DNA of 64,000 nt, from assembly GCA_020746995.1 (NCBI GenBank), contig JAGPXD010000002.1, positions 3,906,001-3,970,000 on the forward strand, written 5' to 3'. Both the position numbers and the translations under genes were made by a program. Positions 1 through 10,264 of the stretch are shown here, piece by piece. This DNA comes from Plectosphaerella cucumerina. Its lineage: Eukaryota; Ascomycota; Sordariomycetes; Glomerellales; Plectosphaerellaceae. The notes beneath the pieces are model-generated. The model had not been told where the DNA came from and ran no database searches. It worked only from the letters and a program-made list of their open reading frames with translations. Numbering within the stretch: the stretch's first letter is position 1; every line of letters starts with the position of its first letter.

Positions 1-399
1 AAGCCACCAACTCGCAAACGCCCAGTTACCCGCGCACCCTACTGCGAGCATGCCGCCTAGGATCGCCGTGTAGTTGCGCGCCACGAGAGGCGCGTGCGCC
101 CAATCGTGCCTCGCCGCCCGTACCGTTGCGACCACAACAGGGATGTCGAGAATGAGCCACGCCAGGAACCCGAGTTGTTCAAGGGGGTGATCGGCGACCA
201 TGAGGGCGTAAACGATCTCCCAGGAGACGTTGGCCGCGAGCGCGAGGAGTGGCATGCCGGAGGACTTCGTCGCGAGCGACCGCCGCACCAGGAGGATGTA
301 TGCGACGTCCCAGCACAGGACGCCTGCTATCAGCAGCCCTGCCGAGGCGGGGACCACCCAGCTGGGGACGTGAGGCGGAGGGATATCGGTGATGCCCAT
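1..399 (-). CDS. PaxB/Pyr4-type integral membrane terpene cyclase, 5' part only
   Basis: The reverse strand reads open from an ATG at 399 to the window edge, giving 133 residues and no stop. The protein is hydrophobic, with at least four membrane segments. It carries the family signature around residue 56, NVSWEIVYAL, matching the conserved N-x-x-W-E-x-V-Y of PaxB, Pyr4 and related fungal cyclases; in that family the Glu is an acid catalyst. About 45 residues later WAHAPLV matches the WxHAPLV element of Pyr4. These enzymes cyclise epoxidised prenyl chains in meroterpenoid and indole-diterpene pathways, in the endoplasmic reticulum membrane. The second catalytic acid, expected further on, lies outside the window. 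Some fungal paralogues are not in clusters, so the product cannot be inferred. The start is the first ATG in frame with a good fit to the family N-terminus. Confidence 0.72.
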   Translation of the reverse strand, partial: MGITDIPPPHVPSWVVPASAGLLIAGVLCWDVAYILLVRRSLATKSSGMPLLALAANVSWEIVYALMVADHPLEQLGFLAWLILDIPVVVATVRAARHDWAHAPLVARNYTAILGGMLAVGCAGNWAFASWWL

Positions 400-666
400 C
401 TCGTGGTCTGTTGTGATGAATGTGAAGCTGTTGGTGATGAATTCGAAAATGGTGCGTTGGCTGACGATATTCTACTCAGGCAAGCGGCCAAAAGTCCCAG
501 AAGCGGGCAAAACCCACCCGAAGGATTCGCTTACGCCAGGCGTCAGCTCTGCTTACCCAGATTGTCATGGCGAACCTCAGGAGCAAAAGGTCGAATGTTC
601 ACTGGCCGATCGAATGGACGTCGTCGTTTGCTCAGACCTTTCTTTCTTTCCACTTCGGCGAGAACC

Positions 667-2049
667 TCACTCCGGCACCTCCAAACTCTCCAACAAAGTT
701 TCCAACACCCGCCGACACTGCCTCCGATATTCCCACGCCATTCTCTGATTCCTCGTCAGATCCTCTTCTTGTTCCTCGTCGACCTCAAAGTCCGACTGCT
801 CCAGCTTCTCCAGCTCCTGCAGCGCCTTGTGCTGCACAATCGCCACCGTCTGCTCCAACACTGGCTTGAAGGCCTCCCCCGCCGTACCAGTTAGCACCAT
901 CCGCAGTCTTGCCTCGTCTCCCTCGTTCGTCGGCAGCAGTGTTGCTCTCTGCTCCTCGCTCGTCTGCAGCGCCACGAGCTGCCACACCAGCCGGTCCTGC
1001 ACGTGGCGGAACGCGGGCAGGATCTCCTCAGGCTTCAGGTCCGGCAGGATTGACCGCTTCCGCCCCGTGACGGAGCTGGGGTGCGTCACTGGCCGGAGGG
1101 AAAAGAAGAACTCCCTCGCCGCCTTGGCCTCAGGGGTGTCATCGTTTTCCGTTGGGGGGCCGGTCCGCAGCTGGAGGTGAACGTAGTCGTTGTGTAGGGC
1201 GTCTGAGGCGGGGATGAGGAAGCCATAGGCCAGCATGAGCTCCGCGTTGGTCTTTTCGCCGTAGTTGTTGAAGACCTGCTCGCCTGCGGTGTATTCGGTG
1301 CCAGTCTTGAGCGTCACCGCCTCGGCCTGGGAGCCTTCGTGTCGTTCCGTGCTCCAGTCTACCACTGCGAGAGGGGAGTGGTTGCCGACATCGAACAGTG
1401 GCATCAGGATGGAGAAGTCGTCAATCTTGCATCCTGTCGGCAGGGCGAGACTCTCGGGGTTCAGGACCACCCGTGAGGGCCTGAAGCTGCGGCTTGTGTA
1501 GATGCTGTATGCCCAGGTATAGAGGACCCTGGTGTAGTCCTGCCAGTCGGTCTCCGTCTTCTTCAGAATCGAGGTAGCCTCCTTGAATTCGCTCTTAAGC
1601 CGGGCTTTGATCTCCCCAACGGCCGTGTGCACGTTGGTGTCTTCGAGGAGCTCTAGGTCGTCCGTCGGCCACGAAGCTGGCAGGCCCCAGGAGTCGAGCC
1701 TATCTGGCTGCGGAAGACTAGCGATATAGGGGTGCCAAAACGAGTCTCGTCCAAGGAGGTACTGCTTGATGAGGAAGAAGCGGCCGACGACGTAGGGTGG
1801 CAGGGCATCGAGGAATTCCTGTGGGAACGGGTCCTGATCAGCGCGTACCCCCCTTTCTTCGAGGCCAGAGATGGTGTTCAGGTAGGATAGCGTCATGCCG
1901 AGCGGGCAGGTGACGATGCCATCGCCGGGCGATAGGACGCACCCTTCCTTGACGCGGAACGAGTTGCCCGTCGCGGGGTCGTTGAAGACCTCGACTGCGG
2001 GGTGAAGCACCCCGCCATTGCGCTTCGCCCATTCGAGTAAAGATTCCAT
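667..2049 (-). CDS. SET-domain protein lysine methyltransferase (SETD3/Rkm-like)
   Basis: A single-exon gene of 460 residues. The SET core is recognisable by PLFDVGNHSP (about residue 217), corresponding to the NHS motif that binds S-adenosylmethionine, and by EQVFNNYGEKTNAELMLAYGF (about 258), which carries the catalytic Tyr and the post-motif helix of RuBisCO-LSMT/SETD3-like enzymes. The C-terminal third fits the helical substrate-binding domain of that group and ends in an acidic segment before a final helix. Members methylate lysine or histidine in cytosolic targets such as ribosomal proteins, elongation factors and actin; the substrate here cannot be read from sequence. It lies 267 bp upstream of the terpene cyclase on the same strand, with no evident functional link. 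The family call is firm; the target is unknown. Confidence 0.85.
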   Translation of the reverse strand: MESLLEWAKRNGGVLHPAVEVFNDPATGNSFRVKEGCVLSPGDGIVTCPLGMTLSYLNTISGLEERGVRADQDPFPQEFLDALPPYVVGRFFLIKQYLLGRDSFWHPYIASLPQPDRLDSWGLPASWPTDDLELLEDTNVHTAVGEIKARLKSEFKEATSILKKTETDWQDYTRVLYTWAYSIYTSRSFRPSRVVLNPESLALPTGCKIDDFSILMPLFDVGNHSPLAVVDWSTERHEGSQAEAVTLKTGTEYTAGEQVFNNYGEKTNAELMLAYGFLIPASDALHNDYVHLQLRTGPPTENDDTPEAKAAREFFFSLRPVTHPSSVTGRKRSILPDLKPEEILPAFRHVQDRLVWQLVALQTSEEQRATLLPTNEGDEARLRMVLTGTAGEAFKPVLEQTVAIVQHKALQELEKLEQSDFEVDEEQEEDLTRNQRMAWEYRRQCRRVLETLLESLEVPE

Positions 2050-2733
2050 CGAGCCGCGTATGCCAATCTGGTGGCACGTGTCAGAATAGCGATGGCGAAT
2101 TGCGCCAATGTTGAAAGAAGTCGTGGTAGTGGCAGAGTTCGCTGATGGTTGTGCAGAGAATGGCCGGTTTCTCCATGGTGAACTCGAATTGGATGGACAT
2201 CTGTGGCCGTTGTGAGCCCGCTAGAATTCCCCATGACGGCTCCACCTTAGCATCGAACCAGAGGACTGGGTCACTGGCATCATCATCAAGGCTGATTCGC
2301 ATCGACATCAGACAGATGGTTCAGCTGCAAAGCCCGACCGTGGCTAATCGACTTCGCTTTGGCAGTTTCGTCCCTAGGGAGAAAACGGCCCTACCGCCGG
2401 TGAGTCTGATATTCGATATGGGCTGCTCCAGATGCCGGGGGCCCGATTGGTGTGCTGTGGTCAAGCCATCTGAATGGCAGGTGTTCTAGGCCGGCCGAGT
2501 TTACATTTTCGCTAGCATTAGCTCGCGGAAGTCAAAAAGCTTGGCGGAGATTCCGCGATGGTGTCGCTGGCCTGGTTTCAGCTTGGACAAAGGGCAGTCG
2601 TGGGGAGGGGGGATGTTGGTTGATAAGTATGCCGGTCTGCATCGCAAGACCTCCTGCTTGATCGTCCTGTAGGCAGCTCGAACGCAGCAGCAATTCATCA
2701 CCTTGACTAGCTCAACCAAGCAACTCGATCATC
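2050..2733. other. Intergenic region, divergent promoters
   Basis: 684 bp between the SET gene (reverse) and a small membrane-protein gene (forward). Only short unconvincing frames are present. It must hold both promoters. No repeat or RNA gene was recognised. Confidence 0.6.
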
Positions 2734-3448
2734 ATGCCTGGGAAAAGGAGCAAGTCCGTAGAGTACTACGGCACCCCGTCGTCGCTGCCATTCCGGATCT
2801 TCTGTCGTGTCATATCCTCTCTTCAGTGGGTTGCTGGGCTCGCTGTGTTCCTGATGAGCGTCCGCTTCATCACTACCTATGACTATCCCTTCCCAAAGTC
2901 ATTCTACGTGGTAGGCTTCACATCACCATGCTTCTGAAGAGCCATGACTGACAATCCGGACAGCTCATTGCCGTCTCTGGCCTGACGCTGCTGGCCATCC
3001 CCCTCTCCGGCATCGCCAGCTGCTGGCGAGGCATGAGCCCCCGGACTAGTCTGGCCATTAACATCGCCCTCAGTATTCTCTGGGCCGTAGGCTTCGCCAT
3101 TGGCGCCTCTCGTCTGATCAACGTCGTCTACAAGGAATGTCCGAGTGGCGAGTTGGACAAGATACCGGTCGGCGTCCATGTCTGCCGCACCTTCACCATT
3201 ATCTTCATCGGAGCGATCTGCGGAATGTGAGTTTGTTTCCCCCCTGGAGATAAGGCAAGCAAGACAACGCGAGCTAACACTGCTTCAGTGCCTTCTCTGT
3301 CGCTGCTTTCGTTTGCGACATGGTAGCCAGCCGAAGGCAAGTCCCTCGGGCTGGGTACAAGTACACTCAGGCGTACATGTCTGGCCCAGAGGCAACAAGC
3401 TATCAGAGTAAAGAGCCCCTCTACAATCACCAGGTGGCAAGTCTGTGA
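2734..3448 (+). CDS. Small four-helix membrane protein (MARVEL-like)
   Basis: Three exons: 2734-2910, 2964-3226 and 3289-3448. The introns of 53 and 62 bp start GTAGGC and GTGAGT and end CAG; the joined frame gives 199 residues. Hydrophobic segments are visible near residues 21-46, 60-78, 86-107 and 129-153, with a short charged N-terminus and a polar tail containing Tyr-rich YKYTQAY. This layout, with a Cys in the loop before the last helix, resembles the fungal MARVEL or non-classical-export membrane proteins of the plasma membrane. No catalytic motif is present. The family assignment rests on topology, not on a diagnostic motif. Confidence 0.75.
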
Positions 3449-3658
3449 AGGATCGGCGGGGAAAATCAAGGCCCCAAGCAGATCCCAGGTTGGTTCATGA
3501 AAACTGTTTGGATTTCTTCATAGGTTGTCGTGTTCAGACCAAGGCAAATGTAAGGCAGGGTGTGTGGCTTTCGGTGACTGGAGCGCGTCAGTAGGTGAAT
3601 GAGTATCATGTCTCTGATTATCCTTCCGCGGATAAGTTGATTATCATGGACATCCCGT

Positions 3659-3822
3659 GAGCTCAAGGACGCGGGGCTGACGGCTTATAACCACAATGTC
3701 GACACGAGCCGCGAGTTTTATCCCTTCGTCATCTCGACGAGGACGTATGATGAGCGGCTCAAGACTTTGGGGCATGTCCGCGATGCGGGTATTAACGTCT
3801 GCTCCGGAGGAATTCTTGGCGT
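3659..3822 (+). pseudogene. Biotin synthase fragment (about 54 codons)
   Basis: Forward frame 3 from 3659 reads ELKDAGLTAYNHNVDTSR, then EFYPFVISTRTYDERLKTLG and HVRDAGINVCSGGILG. This is the radical-SAM core of biotin synthase, with the conserved YNHNxDTS, TTRTYDxRL-like and CSGGI elements. Nothing like biotin synthase precedes it: the frame upstream is unrelated and there is no start. The match stops at about 3820, where the family has GLGE and the sequence reads GVDLW, 10 bp before the 17-bp array. The iron-sulfur CxxxCxxC region is absent. The fragment cannot make an enzyme. Its good conservation suggests recent truncation or capture. Whether an intact copy exists elsewhere in the genome cannot be seen here. 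Confidence 0.8.
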
Positions 3823-3831
3823 TGATCTGTG

Positions 3832-3899
3832 GACCTGCTGCGCCGGTTGACCTGCTCCGTCGATTGACCTGCTCCGTCAATTGACCTGCTGTGTCAACA
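3832..3899 (+). repeat. 17-bp tandem array, four units (left arm)
   Basis: Four exact 17-bp steps: 3832-3848, 3849-3865, 3866-3882 and 3883-3899. The unit is close to GACCTGCTSYGTCRATT. It is immediately followed by CAGCCGGTGAGGGAATGAGC (3898-3917), which recurs inverted next to the array at 7115-7215. Confidence 0.92.
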
Positions 3900-4449
3900 G
3901 CCGGTGAGGGAATGAGCATGTACGCATCGAAGGAGACGAGAGCACAACCAAAACAGGCTCTAGCCCTTGCCTGGGCTTTCATGGAGTATTTCACCACATG
4001 TGCGTTCCTACCTGAGTTCGAGGATGAGCCGAACTAACTTTTGTATTCCTGATAGACACTCAACTTCGCTTCTGTCACCCGCCTGCGTCGGCAGGTTGAC
4101 CTGGGGTGCGGCCCGTCATCCTCTCAGCCGACAGCCTCGCGATAAATCGACAGCACTGCCCTCCTCCCAATCCACACACACAGTATACGCATGGAATGAA
4201 TCGGGAAGGTCAGCAGACCTTTCAGTCGGCATGCATCGGGCAGACCACCAGAAATAGGGTCTTTGCGCTACAGCCTGATGAAGGAACACCTGCAGGACGA
4301 GGTGGGCGCAGCGTCGCCCGAGAACCTGGTCGCCACATTGGGGGCCGAAAGCCTTGCATCAGGCAATGACAAAAGACAAACGATCTCCCCTCTTTTCTGG
4401 ACCTGAACTCGCCATTCGACCTCGCCTTACCTATTCGTCGGTTGTCGCG

Positions 4450-6998
4450 ATGGCGCGCCAGTCCAAGGCCACCACCAAGGGACCGAAGCCCGCTCGAATC
4501 AGGGGCATGCTGTCCGACTCCTACAAAAGGTTTATCGATCGGTTCCGAACAGCGCTCAGGGCTGTCGGCCTCGGTATCCTCACGTACATTAGCAAGGAGA
4601 AGCCTGAGCCGCCCAAGGTGCTGGTGGACCGCTCGCTACGGCTGGCGCTTGCTCGGTCTCTCGTTCATGTCTTGCCGGCCGCCATCTCAATGTTTTTGGT
4701 CGCTTGGAACCTCCAGGGATGGTTCATTGGCGTAGAGCTGCAGGGAGAGCAGGGCCAGGACGATCTAAAAATGGGCATTTTGCAGATTTGTGCAAAGCTC
4801 CAGGTATCATCGCCATCCTTGCTCATCTTGTCTGACGTTTCCACTAATATCTGCTCAGGAGCTCTTGATTGTCGCTAGCCTTGGCTCAATTGTCATTCAT
4901 GTAATTCGATGGGAACTGGCTTTTGGCTCTGGACTTCCCTTTGGACTCATTGTATCTGGCTGGAAGTTCACGGATGTCTCGTGAGAAGTACTCGAGTGTC
5001 TCTTCGGAGCCCCCTTGACTGACGATTGATAGATATTTCTGGTCGGCCGATTTTCTCGGTGCGGTCTTTTTGCCAGAAATGATGCCACCGCAGCGATGGA
5101 GGCGAGTCGGTCTCATCACCATTGTCATTGTGTCCGGTTTAATTGCTGTCACCGCTGGTCCAGCAGCTGCGGTGCTCATGATTCCTCGGCGAATCGAACA
5201 TCCGGTAGGTGGCTCCGTCTTCTGGCTCAGCGGTAGCGATGAGGAACTATGGCCTACGACCGTGAGTGCCGATAGCTACAGTACAAGTCACTGCTCCCCA
5301 GAACAGACCCTCACCGACTGGGCATGTCCTGGATACGGGCTCGCATCGCTCCTCAGCCACTACTCAACGTGGTGGAACCACATGTATCAAGACATGGCCT
5401 ACGACTTTCAACTAAACGATGGGTTTCTCCGAAAGGTCATGTACGTTCATTCGGCGTCGATTTCTAGTCGCGATACCTGGGTCTACACAGCCCACGCGGC
5501 CTCGGCGCTCTTGGAAGACGCCATGAGTTCGATGCACAGACACTCCATAGCCTTTCTCTCACGCCACAAGCCGTCACAGGCGCCGTGGCCTCGGCAGCTC
5601 GCCAACGCCGAGACGCAGGCTTACGAGCTCAACACCAAGGTACCCGCGGTCCGAACTGCTTGCATTCCGCAGGGCCGCGTCGACTTCAGCTCTGACAACC
5701 TTACATTGAAGTTTGTCGACATTCCAGAGACGGAACCTTTGGGCTGGCCGGTCGATTATGACCATCCAGAATATCCATTGCGGGTTCCCACCCGAGAGAT
5801 CGACGTCGTCGAGACTGTACAGGCCGCTCTCTCTCGAAGAGGGATTCTGGGGACCAACTACACGCAGCTGGATGAGGAGACGATCTTTGCAAACGGCCAG
5901 AGGCGTGTCTTAGCTGTGCCAGTGGCCATGCAGGACTTTGGAATGGCCAGTTCTCTAGGGATCGTGCTATTCATCAACCACACCCTTGCTCACTGGAATC
6001 CGTCGTTCAATACGGTGACGTGTTCCATCGACGCTCGCTGGGCAAAGGCCAAGTCGATCTTGAAATCGAATCTTCCCAGCCGTCTTCTCGAGCATGAATT
6101 CATATTTGGAAGGGTTCGCAACCCCGTCATGGTCGAGCTGGAAAGCAAGGCGAGCAACTTCCTCCACTCCTACGGCCCGGCAGAGCCTGGTATCGGGCTC
6201 ACCGGCATCCGCCTCGACCCCAGCTGGTATGACCTCTTTTCTCCCGTGGTGCATGGCCCCTCTTTCGGACATCCTGAGGCAGTCGGCACCGTGAGCACGA
6301 ATCAGACCGCCCTCGAAAGAATTCTGGACGTATCGCACAGCGGCGACAGGCTCTACGTCCCACAGATCCAGCATACTGTGTCGTCGGCTATCGCCGACGG
6401 CCTGTCCAGGTGCGGCGCGCTTCCTAACCGGCAGATCAGCCACTATTTCGGACCATTGCAGTGGGATATTTGGCGGGTGGAAAGCGAGGAGCTCGCCAGG
6501 GCCATGGTGCGAAGGGGCGAGCCAGAGCCGACGCACGAGATGCCCGAGGGCCTGCGAGCAGGCAACACGACGCGTATGGTGACACATGCCATATTTACGG
6601 GCTTCACCATGGTAGCCAACGACTGGTTTGACTACTTCTGTATCGTTGTGCTTCTCGCCCACGCCGTTATCGCTCTCGGGCATACCATATTTGTGTGCTT
6701 GCGGCGCGAGACGGGGAGTGCGTGGGATACGATCCTGGAGTTTGTCGCCCTCGCGCACAAGTCGCCGGCGCCGGACGATCCGGTCCTCAGCAACACTTGC
6801 GCAGGCGTTACGTCGTTCAAGACCATCGGTGCGGTTGCCTGGGTGGAAGCGGTCGAGCCCGGCGCAGACGGTGGCGACCAGCTCCGGCTGCGGTTCAGGG
6901 GCGATGCGGACAAACGGGTGAGGGAAGTGGAAAAGGGGGGGCGGTACAACGAGGTCAAGGGACAGCATGTGAACCAGTCGGCCGGCAATGTACCCTGA
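4450..6998 (+). CDS. Large membrane protein of unknown function
   Basis: Three exons: 4450-4803, 4859-4980 and 5033-6998. The introns of 55 and 52 bp are canonical, and the product is 813 residues. Three hydrophobic segments lie in the first quarter (about residues 65-90, 119-155 and 182-205), followed by a roughly 470-residue soluble part and one more membrane span near 680-705. The long middle part carries NxS/T sites such as NYTQ and NHTL and scattered Cys, as expected for an extracytoplasmic domain. No enzymatic motif was recognised. The layout resembles uncharacterised membrane proteins that are numerous in Fusarium- and Colletotrichum-like genomes. ATG 4450 was chosen for its context (gcgATGg); in-frame ATGs at 4354 and 4366 are possible. 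The gene sits inside the inverted-repeat segment. Confidence 0.85.
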
Positions 6999-7718
6999 AT
7001 GTCTAGCATGGTTGGGGAACTTACTCAACTCATGCCAAGTCATCTCGTCAATCCAGGACGCAATTTCCCCTCGATGTCCATGATCATTCCCTCGCCGGCT
7101 GTCAACAGACCACGTCAATCGACGCAGCAGTCAATCGACACAGTAGATCAATCGAAGCAGTAGATCAATCGAAGCAGTAGATCAATCGAAGCAGCAGATC
7201 AATTGACGCAGCAGATTCACACCTACCCGCCAGCTGACTACATGCTCGCCTCGGCGATTCTGCCGCGTGTGCCTTGTAGTCGGTGTTCCAGGATCTGGCC
7301 GTACAATACCGTGGATTCCATTCGCTGGACTGGCAGAGGTTGTGGGCAACGTGAGTGATTGATGATGAAGATGGACGAAGATGCGGACGAAGATGCGAGA
7401 CTCTGCACCCAAGGGGGGCCAGTGGGGTCGGGCAGCTCCCTCTGGCCCCTGCAGGACACAGGTGCAGGTGGTGCAGATGGAAGCCCCCGGCGCCAGCGCC
7501 AAGTGAGCTGTTGCCCTCCGAGGCTTCATCAATCCCAGCTGTGAACTGCCCCCGAAATACGCCCCAATACCGCCCAGAGATATCTTAAACGAGACCATTG
7601 AATTGAAATGTTACGGATGTTTACTGAAATCTCAGGCGCCTAATGACTACTCTTCGGCCCTCTTTTGAACACCGCCGTCTTGTCTAAGACATGCATGTCA
7701 AACGCCGACAGACGATCT
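6999..7718. other. Intergenic region between convergent genes
   Basis: 720 bp between the ends of two convergent genes. It contains the right 17-bp array (7115-7215) and its adjoining inverted match (7079-7107). Beyond 7216 the sequence is unremarkable and shows no gene; in particular no missing half of biotin synthase was found there. Confidence 0.6.
7115..7215 (-). repeat. 17-bp tandem array, six units (right arm)
   Basis: Units TCAATCGACGCAGCAG (7115-7130, one base short), then five 17-bp units at 7131, 7148, 7165, 7182 and 7199, of the form TCAATCGAMRCAGYAGA. On the reverse strand these read as the left-arm unit. The three central copies are nearly identical, which suggests recent tandem expansion. 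Confidence 0.92.
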
Positions 7719-10264
7719 CTACGATGCTTGCGCCGCCTCCGTCGCCTGGCCACCAATGATGGGAACGTCCTTCTTCTGCGTGAAGTGGCGGGGCAAACGG
7801 TTCTCCCCCTCGGTGTAGGGCTTACCAGCGCCCTCCCTGGCCAGGTCGTTCACCCACTGCTCGTTGCCCTTGAGGCCGGGGTTCACTCCGACCTCGGCCC
7901 ACTTGTCGGCAAGGTAGAACCAGGCCAGGGCGTTGCCGACAGTGCCGACCTCGTCGCTGACGCCGTTGGCAGCGGCCTTGCTCATCTTCTCGTGCAGCTC
8001 CTCGTCCGAGAAGAGTGCCATGAGGTGCTTGGCGACAGACTTGAAGTCGCCTGGCTCGACGAGGAAGCCGTTGACGTTGTCCTTGACCTGCAGGGGGATG
8101 CCGCCGGCGCGCGTGGCAATTACGGGGCGTCCAGCGTGGAGGGCCTCTGAGACCTTGACCTCGAAACCCTCGCGGGTCGAAAGTTGGAGCACGACGTGTG
8201 CATTCGCGATGACCGTGTTGAGTAGCTGGTCGTTGGGATCGAGACGCATGACGCTGCAGTCGTGGATGAGATGCGGGTAGTGCGTCTCCAGCTGCTCCAT
8301 GGTCTGGTCGAAGATTAGGCTTGCGTCGGGATCATCGACCGATCCGTTACCACAGATGACAAGCTGGGGAATGTCTTCGATGCCCTCCTTCTCGCACAAG
8401 ATGCGGAATTCGGCGTACGAGTCGACGACGGTCGGGATGCCCTTGGAGGGGTCGAAACGAGCGACCTGGACAATGTACTTGCGGTGGGGCCACTGCAGCT
8501 CCGTCATTCTCTGGTTGTGGCAGGCGGCATTGTAGATGTGGCCGTAGTAGCCCGTGTCCCAGGCGTTGAGAGGCTTGTTGAGGCCATCAAGCCAGTCGGT
8601 CGTGGCGGGGAGGTAGACGACCTTCTCGCGGGGAACATTGTAGGGGACAAAGATGGGGATAGGGTGGCTGATGAACATGTCGGCCTGTTTAATGTTGCTC
8701 CAGAGGAAGTCCCAGATGTCGGCCTGCGGGGTGCCCTCCTTGGTGGTGAGATCGCTGCGGATCTGGATGTGAGACCGGTAGAGGACCGGGCGGTTGGGAG
8801 TTGCCCTCTTGATCATGGGAATGAGGCCGGGCATCTGCGGGTCGTCGATCTGAAAAGGAAGCCATCGTCAGCCATCAACTCTTGGAGTGCGCTTACAAGA
8901 GCTCGACTCAGTCCAGCTTCACCGCAGGTTACTGGCCCGTGGTGACAGCCAGCAAGGGTAGCTCCAACCCCGCCATGTCGGCAGGTGGAGCCGGAGCAAG
9001 CTTGGTCTGACAGAATGCGGGGGAGGGGCAGTTGGCGTCACATACCATGACCACATCGGCACCACCGTCCTCCGGAGCGCGCAGGGGGCCGCCCTCCGAG
9101 AACCAGTACCGGTTGGCATTGTCCGTGATCCAGTCAATGATCTGCTGCTTCTCTTCTGCAGAGATCCACTGGTCGGGGTGACTGACGCCCTGAAGGATAT
9201 TGTGGATGTTCTTGGTGATGCGGAAGACGCCGGGCCTGGGCTTGGGGACTGGGCGTGTGATGTCAGTATGCAAGTGTGGGCCGATGGGGGCAGGTAAGGG
9301 ACGCAACCGGGAAGCACTTACCGTACCAGGTCAGATCGACCCCGATTAGGCGTGCGAACCGTACTAGGGCGTGTCGCATGAGAGCGACGCCTCCGCCCTG
9401 GGGAGTGCTGCTGAAGAAGGCAATCTTGATCTTCCTCTCGCGGAGCCTGGTGGCGTAATACAGCATCGAGTCCCATGTGGCAGGGCCGCACGTATCCTTG
9501 TGGTTCTGAACGTTGGTGATGTGGACGCGGAACCCGGCGTCGGTCTGGACAATGCCGCGGAAGCCGACCTGCAGGAGGGGCACAAGCGAGGGACCAAAGT
9601 TCCTGAGACGAGCCGTGTGAGTCGGTGGGAAGATCGCAGGCGGAAGGCTGGACTTACATGATGCACTTGCGGGCCATCGAGTCGGCCTGCTCGTCGACGC
9701 GCTTGATGTCCCAGAAGCTGCGCTCCTTGTGCTCGTCATCGGGGCGGAGAACGACGGGAACAATGTCGAGGTCGAGCCAGAGGCGGGAGCAGAGGGTCGG
9801 GCTCATGTACTTGAGAGTGGTGGGAAGACCGGCACCAATGAACTTTGAAAAGTTCTCGTGCTCGTAGCCTTCGAGGGACTTGATGATATAGTCGGCAATG
9901 ACATCCTCGCCCCTGATGTAAAAAGTTAGTCAATGCTTCGAGAAACGACTTCAAGGTGACCTACATGCGCAGAGCGTCGTCAAGGACAATGTGCTTGACA
10001 GTGAAGTCAATGAGGTAGACAGTGTCATGGATGGCAAGCGCAACAACGGCAGTGTGGTCGTCGGCGAAGACGGCAGAGATGCCACAGTAGAGGGTCTGGC
10101 GGGTAGGGTCAGCATTCTGGCCGGGGCCGGGGAGCAAAGGAGGGTAGGCTCACGGTTAGAGAAGGGCCAAATGCATCACCCTTTTCGTGCATTGTACTCA
10201 TACGACGCTTCCGATGGGCCGAAGTGCCCTTGGAGAACTTGCGGGTGGGATGTTCGGGAGCCAT
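7719..10264 (-). CDS. ccg-9: Trehalose phosphorylase (CCG-9-like, GT4 family)
   Basis: Six exons on the reverse strand: 10264-10154, 10095-9965, 9912-9658, 9602-9322, 9248-9046 and 8849-7719. Together they encode 703 residues, the usual size for the fungal enzyme. The N-terminal third is the enzyme-specific region. The C-terminal half is a GT-B fold with YIVQVARFDPSKG near the domain joint and the EGFEVKVSEALHAGRPVI retaining-glycosyltransferase motif (E-x7-E), followed by TRAGGIPLQV. The enzyme reversibly converts trehalose plus phosphate to glucose and alpha-glucose-1-phosphate in the cytosol; the Neurospora orthologue is the clock-controlled gene ccg-9. The fifth intron is unusually long (196 bp). 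About 2.5 kb of gene-free DNA lies upstream, leaving room for a large regulatory region. Confidence 0.93.

Larger units (their letters stand above)
3449..4449. other. Intergenic region with gene fragment and repeat array
   Basis: About 1 kb with no intact gene. It holds a biotin synthase fragment (3659-3822) and a 17-bp tandem array (3832-3899), described separately. The remainder up to 4449 is presumably the promoter of the next gene. An in-frame upstream ATG at 4354 exists but lacks support. Confidence 0.6.
3832..7215. mobile_element. Putative inverted-repeat-bounded element carrying a membrane-protein gene
   Basis: A segment of 3384 bp is bounded by the same 17-bp tandem repeat in opposite orientations: four units at the left, six at the right. 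Just inside each array lies a second inverted match, 3894-3920 against 7079-7107, in which about 26 of 30 positions agree around ACAGCCGGYGAGGGAATGA. The only gene inside is the unknown membrane protein at 4450-6998. A truncated biotin synthase fragment abuts the left end. No transposase, reverse transcriptase or clear target-site duplication was found. It would therefore be a non-autonomous or decayed element; gene-flanking inverted minisatellites of another origin are an alternative. Confidence 0.35.

Noticed and set aside
3644..3997. Reverse frame of 117 codons over the left array
   Set aside because: Antisense to the biotin synthase fragment and translating the tandem repeat.
5967..7118. 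Reverse frame of 383 codons
   Set aside because: Antisense to the large membrane-protein exon, no domain; its start falls in the inverted-repeat region by chance.
7216..7600. Possible second half of a disrupted biotin synthase gene right of the inverted segment
   Set aside because: Neither strand here resembles the C-terminal half of biotin synthase, so simple insertion into an intact gene is not supported.
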